This document shows positions 17,068 to 26,255 of a DNA stretch of 64,000 bases, piece by piece (position 1 is the first letter of the stretch; the number at the start of each line of letters is the position of its first letter). The stretch covers positions 2,243,501 to 2,307,500 of the forward strand of contig NZ_JAJJMP010000001.1 of the NCBI RefSeq assembly GCF_020905415.1, read 5' to 3'. The DNA is from Myroides oncorhynchi. GTDB taxonomy: Bacteria; Bacteroidota; Bacteroidia; Flavobacteriales; Flavobacteriaceae. The notes below the pieces were generated by a model, which had not been told where the DNA came from, did no database searches, and worked only from the letters and a program-made list of their open reading frames with translations. Position numbers and translations under genes: made by a program.

Positions 17068-18420
17068 ATGGAAGATCAAATTAAGGTAACCCCAGCAGAT
17101 AAGTGGATTTCAAATCCGATGAGTCGCTTCATGAGCAAGTCTACATCAGGGGGAATGGTATTATTCGTAGCAGCAATGTTTGCTATTTTTATGGCCAACT
17201 CACAGTGGGCTGATGCGTATGTAAGTTTTTGGGATGATACTCATATAGGCTTTTCGTTAAATGATATGGTTTTAAACCACTCACTTAAATTATGGGTAAA
17301 TGACGGTCTTATGGCTATCTTCTTCTTTGTAGTGGGGTTAGAACTTAAACGTGAATTAACTACTGGAGAGCTATCTTCACCTAAGAAAGCGATGTTACCT
17401 ATCATCGCAGCAATAGGAGGGATGGTAGTACCAGCTTTAGTATATACATTCTTTAATGCAGGTACAGATGCTGCTCATGGATGGGGTATCCCAATGGCAA
17501 CTGATATTGCTTTTGCATTGGGGGTATTATTTTTATTAGGGGATAAGGTACCAACTTCATTAAAGGTGTTCTTAACAGCATTAGCTATAGCAGATGATTT
17601 AGGTGCTGTATTAGTTATTGCTATATTCTATACGAATGAGCTATCTATGCTTCATTTAGGTATGGGATTAGGGTTCTTTGGCTTGTTGTTATTAAGTAAT
17701 TTTATCGGAGTTAGAAATACAGTGTATTACGCTGTTATTGGTATTGGTGGAGTGTGGTTGTGTTTCTTATTATCAGGAGTACATGCTACTATTGCTTCAG
17801 TATTAGTAGCTTTTGCTATTCCGAGTAAGGCTAAAGTACACGAATCATATTTCGTGGCTAAATTAAATAAATTAAGAGATCGCTTTAGTAAGATAGATCC
17901 TGATGATAAGGTTCCTCATTTGACAGGAGAACAAATGGAGTGTGTGCAGGATATAAAAGAATTATCTGCAGGTGCTTTGCCTCCATCTATTCGTTTAGAG
18001 CACAGTATGCATAATTTTGTTTCATTCTTTGTAATGCCAGTTTTTGCATTAGCGAATGCTGCTATTCCTATTCATTTAGGAGATGGAGGATTAAGTGCTG
18101 TGACATTAGGAGTAGCTTTCGGATTATTAGTTGGTAAGGTTATCGGAGTAGCAGGTCTAACAGGTCTGTTGATCAAGCTAAAAGTAGTGCCTATGCCTAA
18201 GGGAATGACTTATATTAATTTATTAGGATTGGGATTCTTAGCAGCTATTGGATTTACGATGTCCTTATTCGTTACAGAATTAGCTTTTGATATTAATCTT
18301 CATCCAGAATTTCCTGATCAGGCTAAGTTAGGTATTCTTATTGCGTCAGGTTTAGGTGGTATTATAGGATACATTCTACTATTTATGAATGGAAAGAAAA
18401 CAGGAGTACAAGCAGAATAG
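17068..18420 (+). CDS. nhaA: Na+/H+ antiporter NhaA
   Basis: The 450-residue membrane protein exchanges protons for cytoplasmic Na+ and supports pH and salt tolerance. The paired aspartates of the ion-binding site are in ALAIADDLGAVLVIAIFY (about 170-187), and NDGLMAIFFFVVGLELKREL matches helix 2 and the pH-sensor region of E. coli NhaA. The C-terminal third contains GFTMSLFVTELAF. A hydrophilic loop of about 60 residues near 260-305 is longer than in E. coli NhaA (388 aa), accounting for much of the extra length. Confidence 0.96.
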   Translation: MEDQIKVTPADKWISNPMSRFMSKSTSGGMVLFVAAMFAIFMANSQWADAYVSFWDDTHIGFSLNDMVLNHSLKLWVNDGLMAIFFFVVGLELKRELTTGELSSPKKAMLPIIAAIGGMVVPALVYTFFNAGTDAAHGWGIPMATDIAFALGVLFLLGDKVPTSLKVFLTALAIADDLGAVLVIAIFYTNELSMLHLGMGLGFFGLLLLSNFIGVRNTVYYAVIGIGGVWLCFLLSGVHATIASVLVAFAIPSKAKVHESYFVAKLNKLRDRFSKIDPDDKVPHLTGEQMECVQDIKELSAGALPPSIRLEHSMHNFVSFFVMPVFALANAAIPIHLGDGGLSAVTLGVAFGLLVGKVIGVAGLTGLLIKLKVVPMPKGMTYINLLGLGFLAAIGFTMSLFVTELAFDINLHPEFPDQAKLGILIASGLGGIIGYILLFMNGKKTGVQAE

Positions 18421-18441
18421 AAATTCTAGATAATATATAAA

Positions 18442-18478
18442 TGAGCTCTGTGGAATTTAATTTCACAGAGCTTTTTTA
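18442..18478 (+). terminator. nhaA terminator
   Basis: AGCTCTGTG (18444-18452) pairs with CACAGAGCT (18464-18472), followed by a T run. It is 22 nt past the nhaA stop. Confidence 0.9.
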
Positions 18479-18495
18479 TGTTCTAAATGTAGTGG

Positions 18496-18521
18496 TTGGT
18501 CTTTAACAAATACTATATTTG
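18496..18521 (+). promoter_or_regulatory. Promoter of the ABC-F gene
   Basis: TATATTTG at 18514-18521 fits the -7 consensus. A TTG lies at 18496-18498 with 15-nt spacing, slightly shorter than usual. The leader to the ATG at 18554 is about 27 nt. Confidence 0.55.
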
Positions 18522-18553
18522 CAACTTAATTCAAAACAGATACACGCAGTTAC

Positions 18554-20188
18554 ATGATTACAGTTAACGATATTTCAGTTCAGTTCGGAGGTACTACTTT
18601 ATTTAGTGGTGTCAATTTTTCAATCAATGAAAACGACAAGATTGCTCTAATGGGAAAAAATGGAGCAGGAAAATCTACTTTATTAAAGATAGTAGCAGGG
18701 GAGAATAAGCCTTCATCTGGAGCTATATCTGCACCTAAAGATGCTGTTATAGCATACTTACCACAGCATTTACTGACTGCTGATAACTGTACAGTAATGG
18801 AGGAAACTTCTAAAGCGTTCTCTGAGGTATTCTCAATGAAAAAAGAGATAGATGAGCTTAATGAAGAGCTGACTGTACGTACGGATTATGAGAGTGATGC
18901 TTATATGAAGTTGATTGAGAGAGTATCTGAGTTAAGTGAGAAGTTCTATTCTATCGAAGAAGTGAATTATGAAGCAGAGGTAGAGAAGATTCTTAAAGGA
19001 TTAGGGTTTACAAGAGAAGATTTTTCACGTCCTACTTCTGAATTTAGTGGAGGATGGAGAATGCGTATCGAATTAGCAAAGATATTATTGCTTAAGCCAG
19101 ATTTGATTTTATTAGATGAGCCTACGAACCACATGGATATCGAGAGTATTCAGTGGTTAGAAGATTTCTTGATTAATTCGGCTAAGGCCGTTATGGTTAT
19201 TTCGCATGACCGTGCATTCGTTGATAATATTACTAATCGTACGATAGAAGTAACGATGGGTAAAATCTATGATTATAAAGCTAAATATTCTGACTATTTA
19301 GTATTGCGTCAAGATAGACGTGCTCACCAGTTAAAAGCGTATGAGGAGCAACAAAAGATGATTGCTGAAAATACGGAGTTCATCGAGCGTTTTAAAGGAA
19401 CATATTCAAAAACGTTGCAAGTGCAATCACGTGTGAAGATGTTAGAAAAGTTAGATATTATCGAAGTAGATGAAGTAGATAACTCAGCATTGAGATTAAA
19501 ATTTCCACCAGCTGCACGTTCTGGACAGTATCCTATCGTAGTGAAAGAGCTTTCTAAGAAGTACGGTGATCACGTAGTGTTTAAGGATGCAAGTATAGTA
19601 GTAGAGCGCGGACAGAAAGTATCTTTCGTAGGAAAGAATGGTGAAGGTAAGTCTACTATGATTAAGGCGATTATGAAAGAAATAGACTTCGAAGGAAGTT
19701 TAGAGTTAGGTCATAATGTTCAGGTGGGGTATTTCGCACAGAATCAAGCTTCATTATTAGATGAGAATCAGACGATATTTGAAACTGTAGATAGAATCGC
19801 AGAGGGAGATATCAGAACACAGATTAAAAATATCTTAGGGGCATTTATGTTCTCTGGAGATGATATTCAAAAGAAAGTGAAGGTATTATCTGGAGGAGAG
19901 AAGACTCGTTTAGCAATGGTAAAACTGTTGTTAGAACCTTATAATGTATTGATTCTGGATGAGCCGACGAACCACTTAGATATGAAGACGAAGGATATTA
20001 TCAAGGATGCTTTAAAGGAGTTCGAAGGAACTGTGATTTTAGTATCTCATGACCGTGATTTCTTAGATGGATTAGCAGAGAAAGTATTCGAGTTTGGTAA
20101 TAAACGCGTGGTAGAACACTTCGAAAATATCAAAGGTTTCTTGGAACTTAAAAAGATGGAGAGTCTTAGAGATATCGAGAAAAAGTAA
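18554..20188 (+). CDS. ABC-F family ATPase (YheS/YdiF-like)
   Basis: The soluble 544-residue protein has two ABC ATPase domains and no membrane segment. Domain 1 (about 1-250) has GKNGAGKST, FSGGWRMRIELAK and LILLDEPTNHMD; domain 2 (about 320-540) has GKNGEGKST, LSGGEKTRLAMVKLL and VLILDEPTNHLD. The charged inter-domain linker (about 250-310) is the region that enters the ribosomal E/P site in ABC-F proteins. The SGGWRMR signature points to the YheS/YdiF group. A housekeeping translation role is more likely than antibiotic protection, but that cannot be decided from motifs. Confidence 0.9.
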   Translation: MITVNDISVQFGGTTLFSGVNFSINENDKIALMGKNGAGKSTLLKIVAGENKPSSGAISAPKDAVIAYLPQHLLTADNCTVMEETSKAFSEVFSMKKEIDELNEELTVRTDYESDAYMKLIERVSELSEKFYSIEEVNYEAEVEKILKGLGFTREDFSRPTSEFSGGWRMRIELAKILLLKPDLILLDEPTNHMDIESIQWLEDFLINSAKAVMVISHDRAFVDNITNRTIEVTMGKIYDYKAKYSDYLVLRQDRRAHQLKAYEEQQKMIAENTEFIERFKGTYSKTLQVQSRVKMLEKLDIIEVDEVDNSALRLKFPPAARSGQYPIVVKELSKKYGDHVVFKDASIVVERGQKVSFVGKNGEGKSTMIKAIMKEIDFEGSLELGHNVQVGYFAQNQASLLDENQTIFETVDRIAEGDIRTQIKNILGAFMFSGDDIQKKVKVLSGGEKTRLAMVKLLLEPYNVLILDEPTNHLDMKTKDIIKDALKEFEGTVILVSHDRDFLDGLAEKVFEFGNKRVVEHFENIKGFLELKKMESLRDIEKK

Positions 20189-20218
20189 TAGAAAATAAAT
20201 CAGTGTGATTATAATTAT

Positions 20219-20252
20219 ACCTCAATAAGTAAATAGCTTATTGAGGTTTTTT
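20219..20252 (+). terminator. Terminator after the ABC-F gene
   Basis: CCTCAATAAG (20220-20229) pairs with CTTATTGAGG (20237-20246), followed by eight T residues. Confidence 0.92.
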
Positions 20253-20322
20253 TTGTATGTTGATTTTTAACCTGTCATTAAATGTGTAACGTGGCATATC
20301 TTTTGTGATTAGTTTGTAGTAG

Positions 20323-20484
20323 TTAAACCCAGAATCAGCATTAGCCAAATATTGCAAAGCAATTCTACTTCATATCTCTTTCATTAGTTCTTAAACCATA
20401 CTATAGTATGCTTTACTCACTAATTCAGGGCTATTTTGTATAATTACTTTTCGTTTATATGTCTATTGCTGATTCTGGGTTAAA
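20323..20484. repeat. MITE-like palindromic repeat, copy A
   Basis: The element is about 156-160 bp with terminal inverted repeats. The left end starts AACCCAGAATCAGCA (from 20326); the right end is its complement TGCTGATTCTGGGTT (to 20481). At the centre CATACTATAGTATG (20397-20410) is a perfect palindrome. It is inverted relative to copies B (46193-46336) and C (48260-48421), and its reverse complement aligns with C over the full length with scattered substitutions. There is no coding capacity. It lies in the gap between the ABC-F terminator and the TolC-type operon. Confidence 0.85.
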
Positions 20485-20621
20485 TTAAGTGTTTTGTAGG
20501 TAAGCAAATGGTTTTTTAGACTAAGTGATAAAAAACGACAAAAGATAATACTAGTTTGTGCTAAAAAAGTTTAAATTTATTGATAATTTTAGGTAAAATA
20601 TAATAATTGAAGTATAGTCTT

Positions 20622-20629
20622 TATATTTG
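20622..20629 (+). promoter_or_regulatory. -7 box of the efflux operon
   Basis: TATATTTG fits TAnnTTTG and lies 20 nt before the ATG at 20650. A TTG at 20607-20609 is too close for a standard -33 element, so expression may depend on an activator. Confidence 0.5.
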
Positions 20630-20649
20630 CAAGTATATAAATAGAAGGT

Positions 20650-22044
20650 ATGTTAATGAAGCGATTAGATTTTAAGAATTATCTTTCAGTTATAGGAGGA
20701 GTTTTATTCTGTTTTAGTATGTCTAGTTCAGTGTATGCCCAAGAGAGTATGACATTCACTGAAGCGTATAATAAGATGTATCAAGATAACAGTCTTATTA
20801 AAGCAGTAGAAAAACAAGAAGAAATACATCATTATAAATGGGAAGCAATGAAAGGATTGAGATATCCTTCTATTAAAGCTTTTGGTGGCGGAGTCTATGT
20901 TGGACGTTCGCTAGGTATTGACTTAAATGGATTAAAGAATGGCATCGGTGATTTTATTCACTTGCCTAATCCTGATTTATTAGGAAATTGGTCTATGTCG
21001 TTTAATAAACGAGATATGGCATTTGGAGGATTTATGGCGACATGGCCTTTATATACAGGAGGGAAGATCAATGCAGCGATAAAGGCGCATGAAATCGAGA
21101 GTAAAATAGGAGAGAAAGATCTTGAAAAAACAAAGAACAAACTTATTACTGAATTAGCTCAGCGTTATTATTCTGTGAAGTTAGCAGAAGAAGCAGTTAT
21201 AGTGCGTAAAGCCGTGTTAGAAGGAATGAATAAGCACTTGCATGATGCAACGAAGTTAGAGGAGCATGGTATGATAGCGGCAGTAGAGAAGATGAGTGCA
21301 GATGTAGCAGTATCAGAAGCAAATAGACAGTTAGATGGTGCTCTAAAAGACGCACAGCTAGCTAGGTTAGCTTTGGCTAACACATTAGAAATGGATGTAG
21401 TGACTGCTAATCTGCGCAGTGAGTTTTTTTCTATTCCACAATTAGAAAGTGTAAGTTTCTTTCAAGAGTCAGCAAATGATAATTATCCGGATTTGCAGAA
21501 ATTAGTATTGCAAAAAGAATTAGCTGATCAAGGAGTTAAAGTAAAGCAGTCTGCTAATTACCCAACAGTATTTGGATTTGGTCAAACCATTCTAGCTCAT
21601 AACAATCCTATTTTAGTAGGTGAAAAAGATAATAAACCTTGGGTAGTAGGTGTAGGAGTTACTTATACATTATTTGAAGGATTTAAAAATAAAAACGAAA
21701 TTAGAGCAGCTAAAGCAACTAGAGAAAGTGTTGAATTATTTGAAGCTAAGGCTAAGAGTGATGTGAAGATGTTAGTGGCAAAGTTGTATCAAGATATACA
21801 AAAACAAGAAGATCAGATAAAGAATCTTAATGTACAAGAGAAGTTGGCAGTAGAGTATCTTCGCGTTCGAAACAAGGCTTTCTCAGAAGGTTTTGCTACG
21901 TCTACAGAAGTAGTAGACGCAGAGATGAATCTGTCAGGAGTAAGACTGATGAAGCTACAGGCTAATTATAATTATGCAGTAGGAGTGGCATCGCTCTTTG
22001 AAGTAGCTGGGTTAAGTCATGATTTTTTACAATACACAAACTAA
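20650..22044 (+). CDS. TolC-family outer-membrane efflux protein
   Basis: The 464-residue protein has an N-terminal signal peptide (about 1-30, ending SVYAQ) and two outer-membrane efflux repeats rich in coiled coil. Features include FTEAYNKMYQDNSLIKAVEKQ at the start of the first helix and GVTYTLFEGFKNKNEIRAAKA in the second repeat. It would form the trimeric outer-membrane channel for the adaptor and permeases encoded next. ATG 20656 (MKRLDFK) is an alternative start two codons downstream. First gene of a four-gene operon. Confidence 0.92.
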   Translation: MLMKRLDFKNYLSVIGGVLFCFSMSSSVYAQESMTFTEAYNKMYQDNSLIKAVEKQEEIHHYKWEAMKGLRYPSIKAFGGGVYVGRSLGIDLNGLKNGIGDFIHLPNPDLLGNWSMSFNKRDMAFGGFMATWPLYTGGKINAAIKAHEIESKIGEKDLEKTKNKLITELAQRYYSVKLAEEAVIVRKAVLEGMNKHLHDATKLEEHGMIAAVEKMSADVAVSEANRQLDGALKDAQLARLALANTLEMDVVTANLRSEFFSIPQLESVSFFQESANDNYPDLQKLVLQKELADQGVKVKQSANYPTVFGFGQTILAHNNPILVGEKDNKPWVVGVGVTYTLFEGFKNKNEIRAAKATRESVELFEAKAKSDVKMLVAKLYQDIQKQEDQIKNLNVQEKLAVEYLRVRNKAFSEGFATSTEVVDAEMNLSGVRLMKLQANYNYAVGVASLFEVAGLSHDFLQYTN

Positions 22045-22059
22045 TATAAGCTTTAAGAA

Positions 22060-23046
22060 ATGAAGAATAAAGTTGTAAGTGCAATCGTTGCAATCGTAAT
22101 CGTACTTTTGATTTTAATAATCTCACTATGGTATATGAGTGCTCCTACAGAGACTTATTTACAAGGACAGGTAGATGCTACACAGATTAATGTAGCTTCA
22201 AAAATACCAGGACGAGTAGAGGATATTTTAGTAAAAGAGGGACAACAGGTTAAAGCTGGTGATTTATTATTAAAAATAAGTACTCCTGAAATAGATGCGA
22301 AGTTATTACAAGCAGAGTCTGCTAGAAAGGCAGCTCAAGCAATGGATGACAAAGCGAATAAAGGAGCTAGAGGTGAAGAGATATCTGCTACTTATAATAT
22401 GTGGCAACAAGCTAAGGCTGGAGCTGAATTAGCAGAAAAAACGTATAAGCGCGTCGATAATTTATTTAATGAAAAGGTAGTACCTGCTCAAAAAAGAGAT
22501 GAGGCATATACACAATACAAAGCTTCTCAAGAAGTAGAGAAAGCAGCTTATGCTAAGTATCAAATGGTGCAAAATGGTGCTCGTGTAGAAGATAAAGCAG
22601 CTGCATTAGCGATGGTAGGACAAGCACAAGGAGCAGTAAATGAGGTGTTATCCCTAAAAGGAGAAGGAGATGTTAAAGCTCCCCAAAATGGAGAAGTACT
22701 TAGTATTATGCCTAATAAAGGAGAGATTGTTAACTCTGGTTATCCAGTGGTTAATCTAGTAGACTTGTCAGATGTTTGGGTTTATTTTAATATAAAAGAA
22801 GATCTCATGCCTAAGTTTAAGATGAACGGTAAGTTTATGGCTAGATTTCCTGCTTTAGGTGATGAATTAGTAGAATTGGAAGTAAAATATATTGCCGCTC
22901 AAGGAGATTATGCAACATGGACTGCAACTAAGACTAAAGGTGATTTTGATATGAAAACTTTTCAAATAAAAGCTTACCCTACTAAGAAGGTTGAGGGGCT
23001 TAGACCTGGTATGAGTGCATTAGTATTAGAAAGTAGTTTGAAATAG
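22060..23046 (+). CDS. HlyD-family periplasmic adaptor
   Basis: The 328-residue membrane-fusion protein has an N-terminal membrane anchor (about 5-27) and a lipoyl-like half-motif, VASKIPGRVEDILVKEGQQVKAGDLL (about 45-70). A coiled-coil hairpin follows (about 80-190), then the second lipoyl half, DVKAPQNGEVLSIMPNKGE (about 206-224), and a beta-barrel. It links the inner-membrane permeases to the TolC-type channel and starts 15 nt after that gene. The arrangement matches YbhG/EmrA-like adaptors. Confidence 0.92.
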   Translation: MKNKVVSAIVAIVIVLLILIISLWYMSAPTETYLQGQVDATQINVASKIPGRVEDILVKEGQQVKAGDLLLKISTPEIDAKLLQAESARKAAQAMDDKANKGARGEEISATYNMWQQAKAGAELAEKTYKRVDNLFNEKVVPAQKRDEAYTQYKASQEVEKAAYAKYQMVQNGARVEDKAAALAMVGQAQGAVNEVLSLKGEGDVKAPQNGEVLSIMPNKGEIVNSGYPVVNLVDLSDVWVYFNIKEDLMPKFKMNGKFMARFPALGDELVELEVKYIAAQGDYATWTATKTKGDFDMKTFQIKAYPTKKVEGLRPGMSALVLESSLK

Positions 23047-23054
23047 AGATTTTA

Positions 23055-24239
23055 ATGACGAAAAAAGGTTTTTTATCTATATTTAAAGATGAGTGTGTTC
23101 GGATATTCTCTTCACCTAGACTATTGGTCTTGATGATAGGAGTACCTGTGATGTTATTCTATTTTTACTTTTCCTTATTGAATAAAGGGATTTCGAGAGA
23201 TATGCCAGTTACATTATTGGACTTAGACAAAAGTAAGTTGTCACGTCAGCTAGGACGTATGATAGATGCTACTGCAAGTATGGATATCGCTTACGAAGTG
23301 AGTGATGAATTAGAGGGACAAAAAACTATTCAAAAAGGAGATTCTTTTGCTCTAATTATAATTCCAAAAGATTTTCAGAAGAATATACAGAAGAGTATCT
23401 ATACTAATGTAGTATGTTACTATAATGGACAGTATCTACTGCCTGCTGGTTTAATCCAAAGAGACTTTCAGTTAACTGCTGGTAGTTTTGCTGCAGGAGC
23501 AAAGATAATGAGCCTAGAACAAAGTGGACTGATGGCTGATCAAGCGGTCGCTACAGTAGTACCTACAGGTACTAATAGCCATGTGTTATATAATCCATAT
23601 ACAAGTTATGGTTATTATCTAAACGTTGCTTTTATGCCAATGTCATTTCAGATTATCATTATGGTAATCTCTATTTATGCATTTGGCTCAGTGCTGAAGT
23701 ATAATCGAGGTAAAGAATTATTAGAGCGAAGCAATGACAATATATTCGTAGCTATTATCGCTCGCATATTACCATATACTTTAATATTCTGCCTACTAGG
23801 GTTGTTAATGAATTCACTGTTGTATTATAAGATAGGAGTACCTTTTAGAGGAAATTTCTTTGTGTTGAATTTATTCTTTTGTTCATTCGTGGTTGTGTGT
23901 CAGAGTATGGCTTTCTTTATGGCAACGCTATTGTCAAGTATGCGTACTGCGTTAACTATTGGAGGATCTTATGCTGCATTAGCATTCTCTTTTGCAGGAT
24001 ATACATTTCCACCAGAAGGGATGAGTGCATTCACTCGAGGGCTTAATTATATATTTCCCTTCCATTCGTATATGCGATTTACAGTTGATTATGCGATTAG
24101 AGGAATTCAATATAATAGTATTCAACAGAACTATGTAATAACAATGGCAGTGTTCGTATGTTTAGGAGCATTGTGTATTCCTATTTATTACAAGAAATTG
24201 AAGAAAGGAGGGTATAATGTTGAGAGGGTTGATAAATAA
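23055..24239 (+). CDS. ABC-2 type permease, first of a pair
   Basis: The 394-residue inner-membrane protein of the ABC2_membrane_3/YhgE-like group has one N-terminal helix (about 22-43) and a large periplasmic domain (about 45-190). Five or six C-terminal helices follow, including the block FAGYTFPPEGMSAFTRGLNYIFPF. YbhS/YbhR permeases normally work with an ATPase such as YbhF, which is not encoded in this operon. The last 23 bases overlap the start of the next permease, implying translational coupling. Confidence 0.88.
   Translation: MTKKGFLSIFKDECVRIFSSPRLLVLMIGVPVMLFYFYFSLLNKGISRDMPVTLLDLDKSKLSRQLGRMIDATASMDIAYEVSDELEGQKTIQKGDSFALIIIPKDFQKNIQKSIYTNVVCYYNGQYLLPAGLIQRDFQLTAGSFAAGAKIMSLEQSGLMADQAVATVVPTGTNSHVLYNPYTSYGYYLNVAFMPMSFQIIIMVISIYAFGSVLKYNRGKELLERSNDNIFVAIIARILPYTLIFCLLGLLMNSLLYYKIGVPFRGNFFVLNLFFCSFVVVCQSMAFFMATLLSSMRTALTIGGSYAALAFSFAGYTFPPEGMSAFTRGLNYIFPFHSYMRFTVDYAIRGIQYNSIQQNYVITMAVFVCLGALCIPIYYKKLKKGGYNVERVDK
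24204..24212 (+). promoter_or_regulatory. Unusual strong Shine-Dalgarno sequence of the second permease
   Basis: AAAGGAGGG ends 4 nt before ATG 24217. Good anti-SD matches are rare in Bacteroidota, and almost no other gene in this window has one. It lies inside the end of the first permease gene and fixes the overlapping start. Confidence 0.75.
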
Positions 24240-25404
24240 TTGCGCTTTAATATTAGAAGCCTGTAAGCGTGAATTCAAGCTTATATTTTCAGATTCGGCT
24301 GTAGTAATGTCTTATATGCTATCAGTGATGTTAGTCGGTTTTTTCTATTCTTACGTGTATTCACATGAGACATTTGATGATCTGCCAGTTGCGATTGTAG
24401 ATAATGATCAGGCTAAGCTAGGTCAGCAAGTAGGCAGAATGATAGATGCAACTCATCAGATAAAAGTGGTCTATAGAACTACTGATTTTGATGCCGCAAA
24501 AGAGATATATGACAAAGGTCAAGTAAGAGGGATTATAATGATTCCAAAAGACTTTACTAAGGATATGCAAAAAGGGGAAGTACCTGCTATATCAGTATAT
24601 GCTGATGCTTCTTATATGCTGTATTATAAACAGACTTTAGGTGCTGTAATGGTATCTATGGGAACATTCAATGCTCAAGTAGAGGTCAATAAAGCTATGG
24701 CTAAAAGTACACCTATGGATCAGGCCATAGCTACTAGACGACCATTTAATGTTACTGCAGTACCGTTATATAATATTAATGTAGGATACGCTACGTTCTT
24801 AATGCCTGTTGTATTCATTATAGCTTTACAGACATTACAATTGACTGCTATGGGAATTATGGGAGGAACGTTGCGCGAAGGGGGAAGATTTGCTCAAGTA
24901 TTCGCTTATGCAGAGAAAAGAAGATTTAATAATGTCTTTTTAACTTTTGGAAGAGGATTAGCATATTTAGTCATTTCTATGGTACTATTATTAATAGAGA
25001 TATTAATAGTCATGCACGTATATAACTTACCTCAGAGAGGAAAGATAGTTGAGATAATGGTGTTCTTAATACCAGTTATATTATCTATTACATTTTTGGG
25101 AATGGGATTGGTAAACTTCTTTAAACGCAGAGAAGATGCTATTATGAGCATTACTGTATTTTCTATCCCAGCGTTGATGATAAGTGGTACTTCTTGGCCA
25201 ACTGTTGCTTTTCCGGCTTGGATTAAAGCTGTGTCTGTCTTGGCTCCTAGTACATTAGGGGTGAAGGGATTCGTATCATTAACACAATTCGGAGCTTCAT
25301 TATCTGAAATTAACGACGTATTTATTAAAATGTGGGGGCTTTGTCTTTTTTATTTTATATTTGCAGTCTGGACAAACAGGAGATTTAGAAGAGAAAACAA
25401 ATAA
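24217..25404 (+). CDS. ABC-2 type permease, second of a pair
   Basis: The 395-residue paralogue of the preceding gene has the same layout: an N-terminal helix (about 30-50), a periplasmic domain beginning LPVAIVDNDQAKLGQQVGRM, and C-terminal helices with IPALMISGTSWPTVAFPAW. The two permeases probably form a heterodimer. The start at 24217 is fixed by a strong Shine-Dalgarno sequence and overlaps the upstream gene by 23 nt. A long terminator closes the operon. Without an ATPase gene here, energy must come from an ATPase encoded elsewhere. Confidence 0.88.
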   Translation: MLRGLINNCALILEACKREFKLIFSDSAVVMSYMLSVMLVGFFYSYVYSHETFDDLPVAIVDNDQAKLGQQVGRMIDATHQIKVVYRTTDFDAAKEIYDKGQVRGIIMIPKDFTKDMQKGEVPAISVYADASYMLYYKQTLGAVMVSMGTFNAQVEVNKAMAKSTPMDQAIATRRPFNVTAVPLYNINVGYATFLMPVVFIIALQTLQLTAMGIMGGTLREGGRFAQVFAYAEKRRFNNVFLTFGRGLAYLVISMVLLLIEILIVMHVYNLPQRGKIVEIMVFLIPVILSITFLGMGLVNFFKRREDAIMSITVFSIPALMISGTSWPTVAFPAWIKAVSVLAPSTLGVKGFVSLTQFGASLSEINDVFIKMWGLCLFYFIFAVWTNRRFRRENK

Positions 25405-25432
25405 TTCAATATAGCTTTATTATTAGAGCAAT

Positions 25433-25467
25433 AAAAAAGCAGAAGTATCATTACTTCTGCTTTTTTT
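25433..25467. terminator. Bidirectional terminator after the efflux operon
   Basis: GCAGAAGTA (25439-25447) pairs with TACTTCTGC (25452-25460), flanked by six A and seven T residues. It ends both the plus-strand efflux operon and the minus-strand gene at 25485. Confidence 0.95.
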
Positions 25468-25484
25468 ATTTTCAATATCCAAAT

Positions 25485-26180
25485 TTAGTGATTCAAATTT
25501 GGATATTGTTCTTTTAATTTGTCTTTAAAACGTATTCCCATTATTCTGTTTTTACCTAAGATATCTTTGACACCTGTTGTATAATCTGCTACTGGAGTAC
25601 CTGATGTGTCTTTTGTTATTCTATCAAAGAATATTATATCAAAGGATGTACCTTCATTTTCTATTACTATCTTTTTACTTACTTTATTTCCTGCAGTAGC
25701 AAAGACTCTTGTAGCTTGATCTGTAGTATTTAAATCTGTTACTTTTGCTTTTGCCAATTTTTCTTTAGTTAAAGAAAAAGTATCAGTTAATTCTCCTTCT
25801 TCAAATAAAAGATAATGTAGATGTTCTTTGGTCAAAACTAGATAAGCAGCATTATCTACTTGTTGATATTTTGCTTTAACTCCTACAGCTCCCCAACCGA
25901 TAACCTTTAACCCTGTTAATAAAGTGTTTTTGGTTTTTTCAGCCAAGTTACTGATGTAAGCGCACTCAGTGAAAGCTATGATAGGCTCTTCAGGATGAAC
26001 CTCAGTAAGTTGTTCATAAAGTTGTGATAGTAGCTCCTTTTGAAACTCTTCACTTTTAGCAATCATAGTTGGAGATTCGTATTTCTTAGTAGTTTCTTTT
26101 TGTTTTTTCATTTGAAAAAACATAAAAGCAAAAGAACCTCCAAAGACAACAACAATAGCAGCAATTATTAATGGATCCAT
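25485..26180 (-). CDS. Conserved hypothetical membrane-anchored protein
   Basis: The 231-residue protein has one N-terminal membrane helix (about 4-23, IIAAIVVVFGGSFAFMFF), then KKQKETTKK, suggesting an N-out, C-in topology. The rest is soluble and mixed alpha/beta. The stretch AYLVLTKEHLHYLLFEEGEL (about 107-126) resembles the strands of a PH-like domain, but this is a weak impression. I do not recognise the family. It is followed by a strong terminator and preceded by a DUF6929-like gene on the same strand, 75 nt away. Confidence 0.65.
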   Translation of the reverse strand: MDPLIIAAIVVVFGGSFAFMFFQMKKQKETTKKYESPTMIAKSEEFQKELLSQLYEQLTEVHPEEPIIAFTECAYISNLAEKTKNTLLTGLKVIGWGAVGVKAKYQQVDNAAYLVLTKEHLHYLLFEEGELTDTFSLTKEKLAKAKVTDLNTTDQATRVFATAGNKVSKKIVIENEGTSFDIIFFDRITKDTSGTPVADYTTGVKDILGKNRIMGIRFKDKLKEQYPNLNH

Positions 26181-26255
26181 AGTTAATTTTTTAGTATTTT
26201 ATTAATTATTAATAAGTTAAAATTAGCTAAAATATATTTAATACTATTGTCTTTT

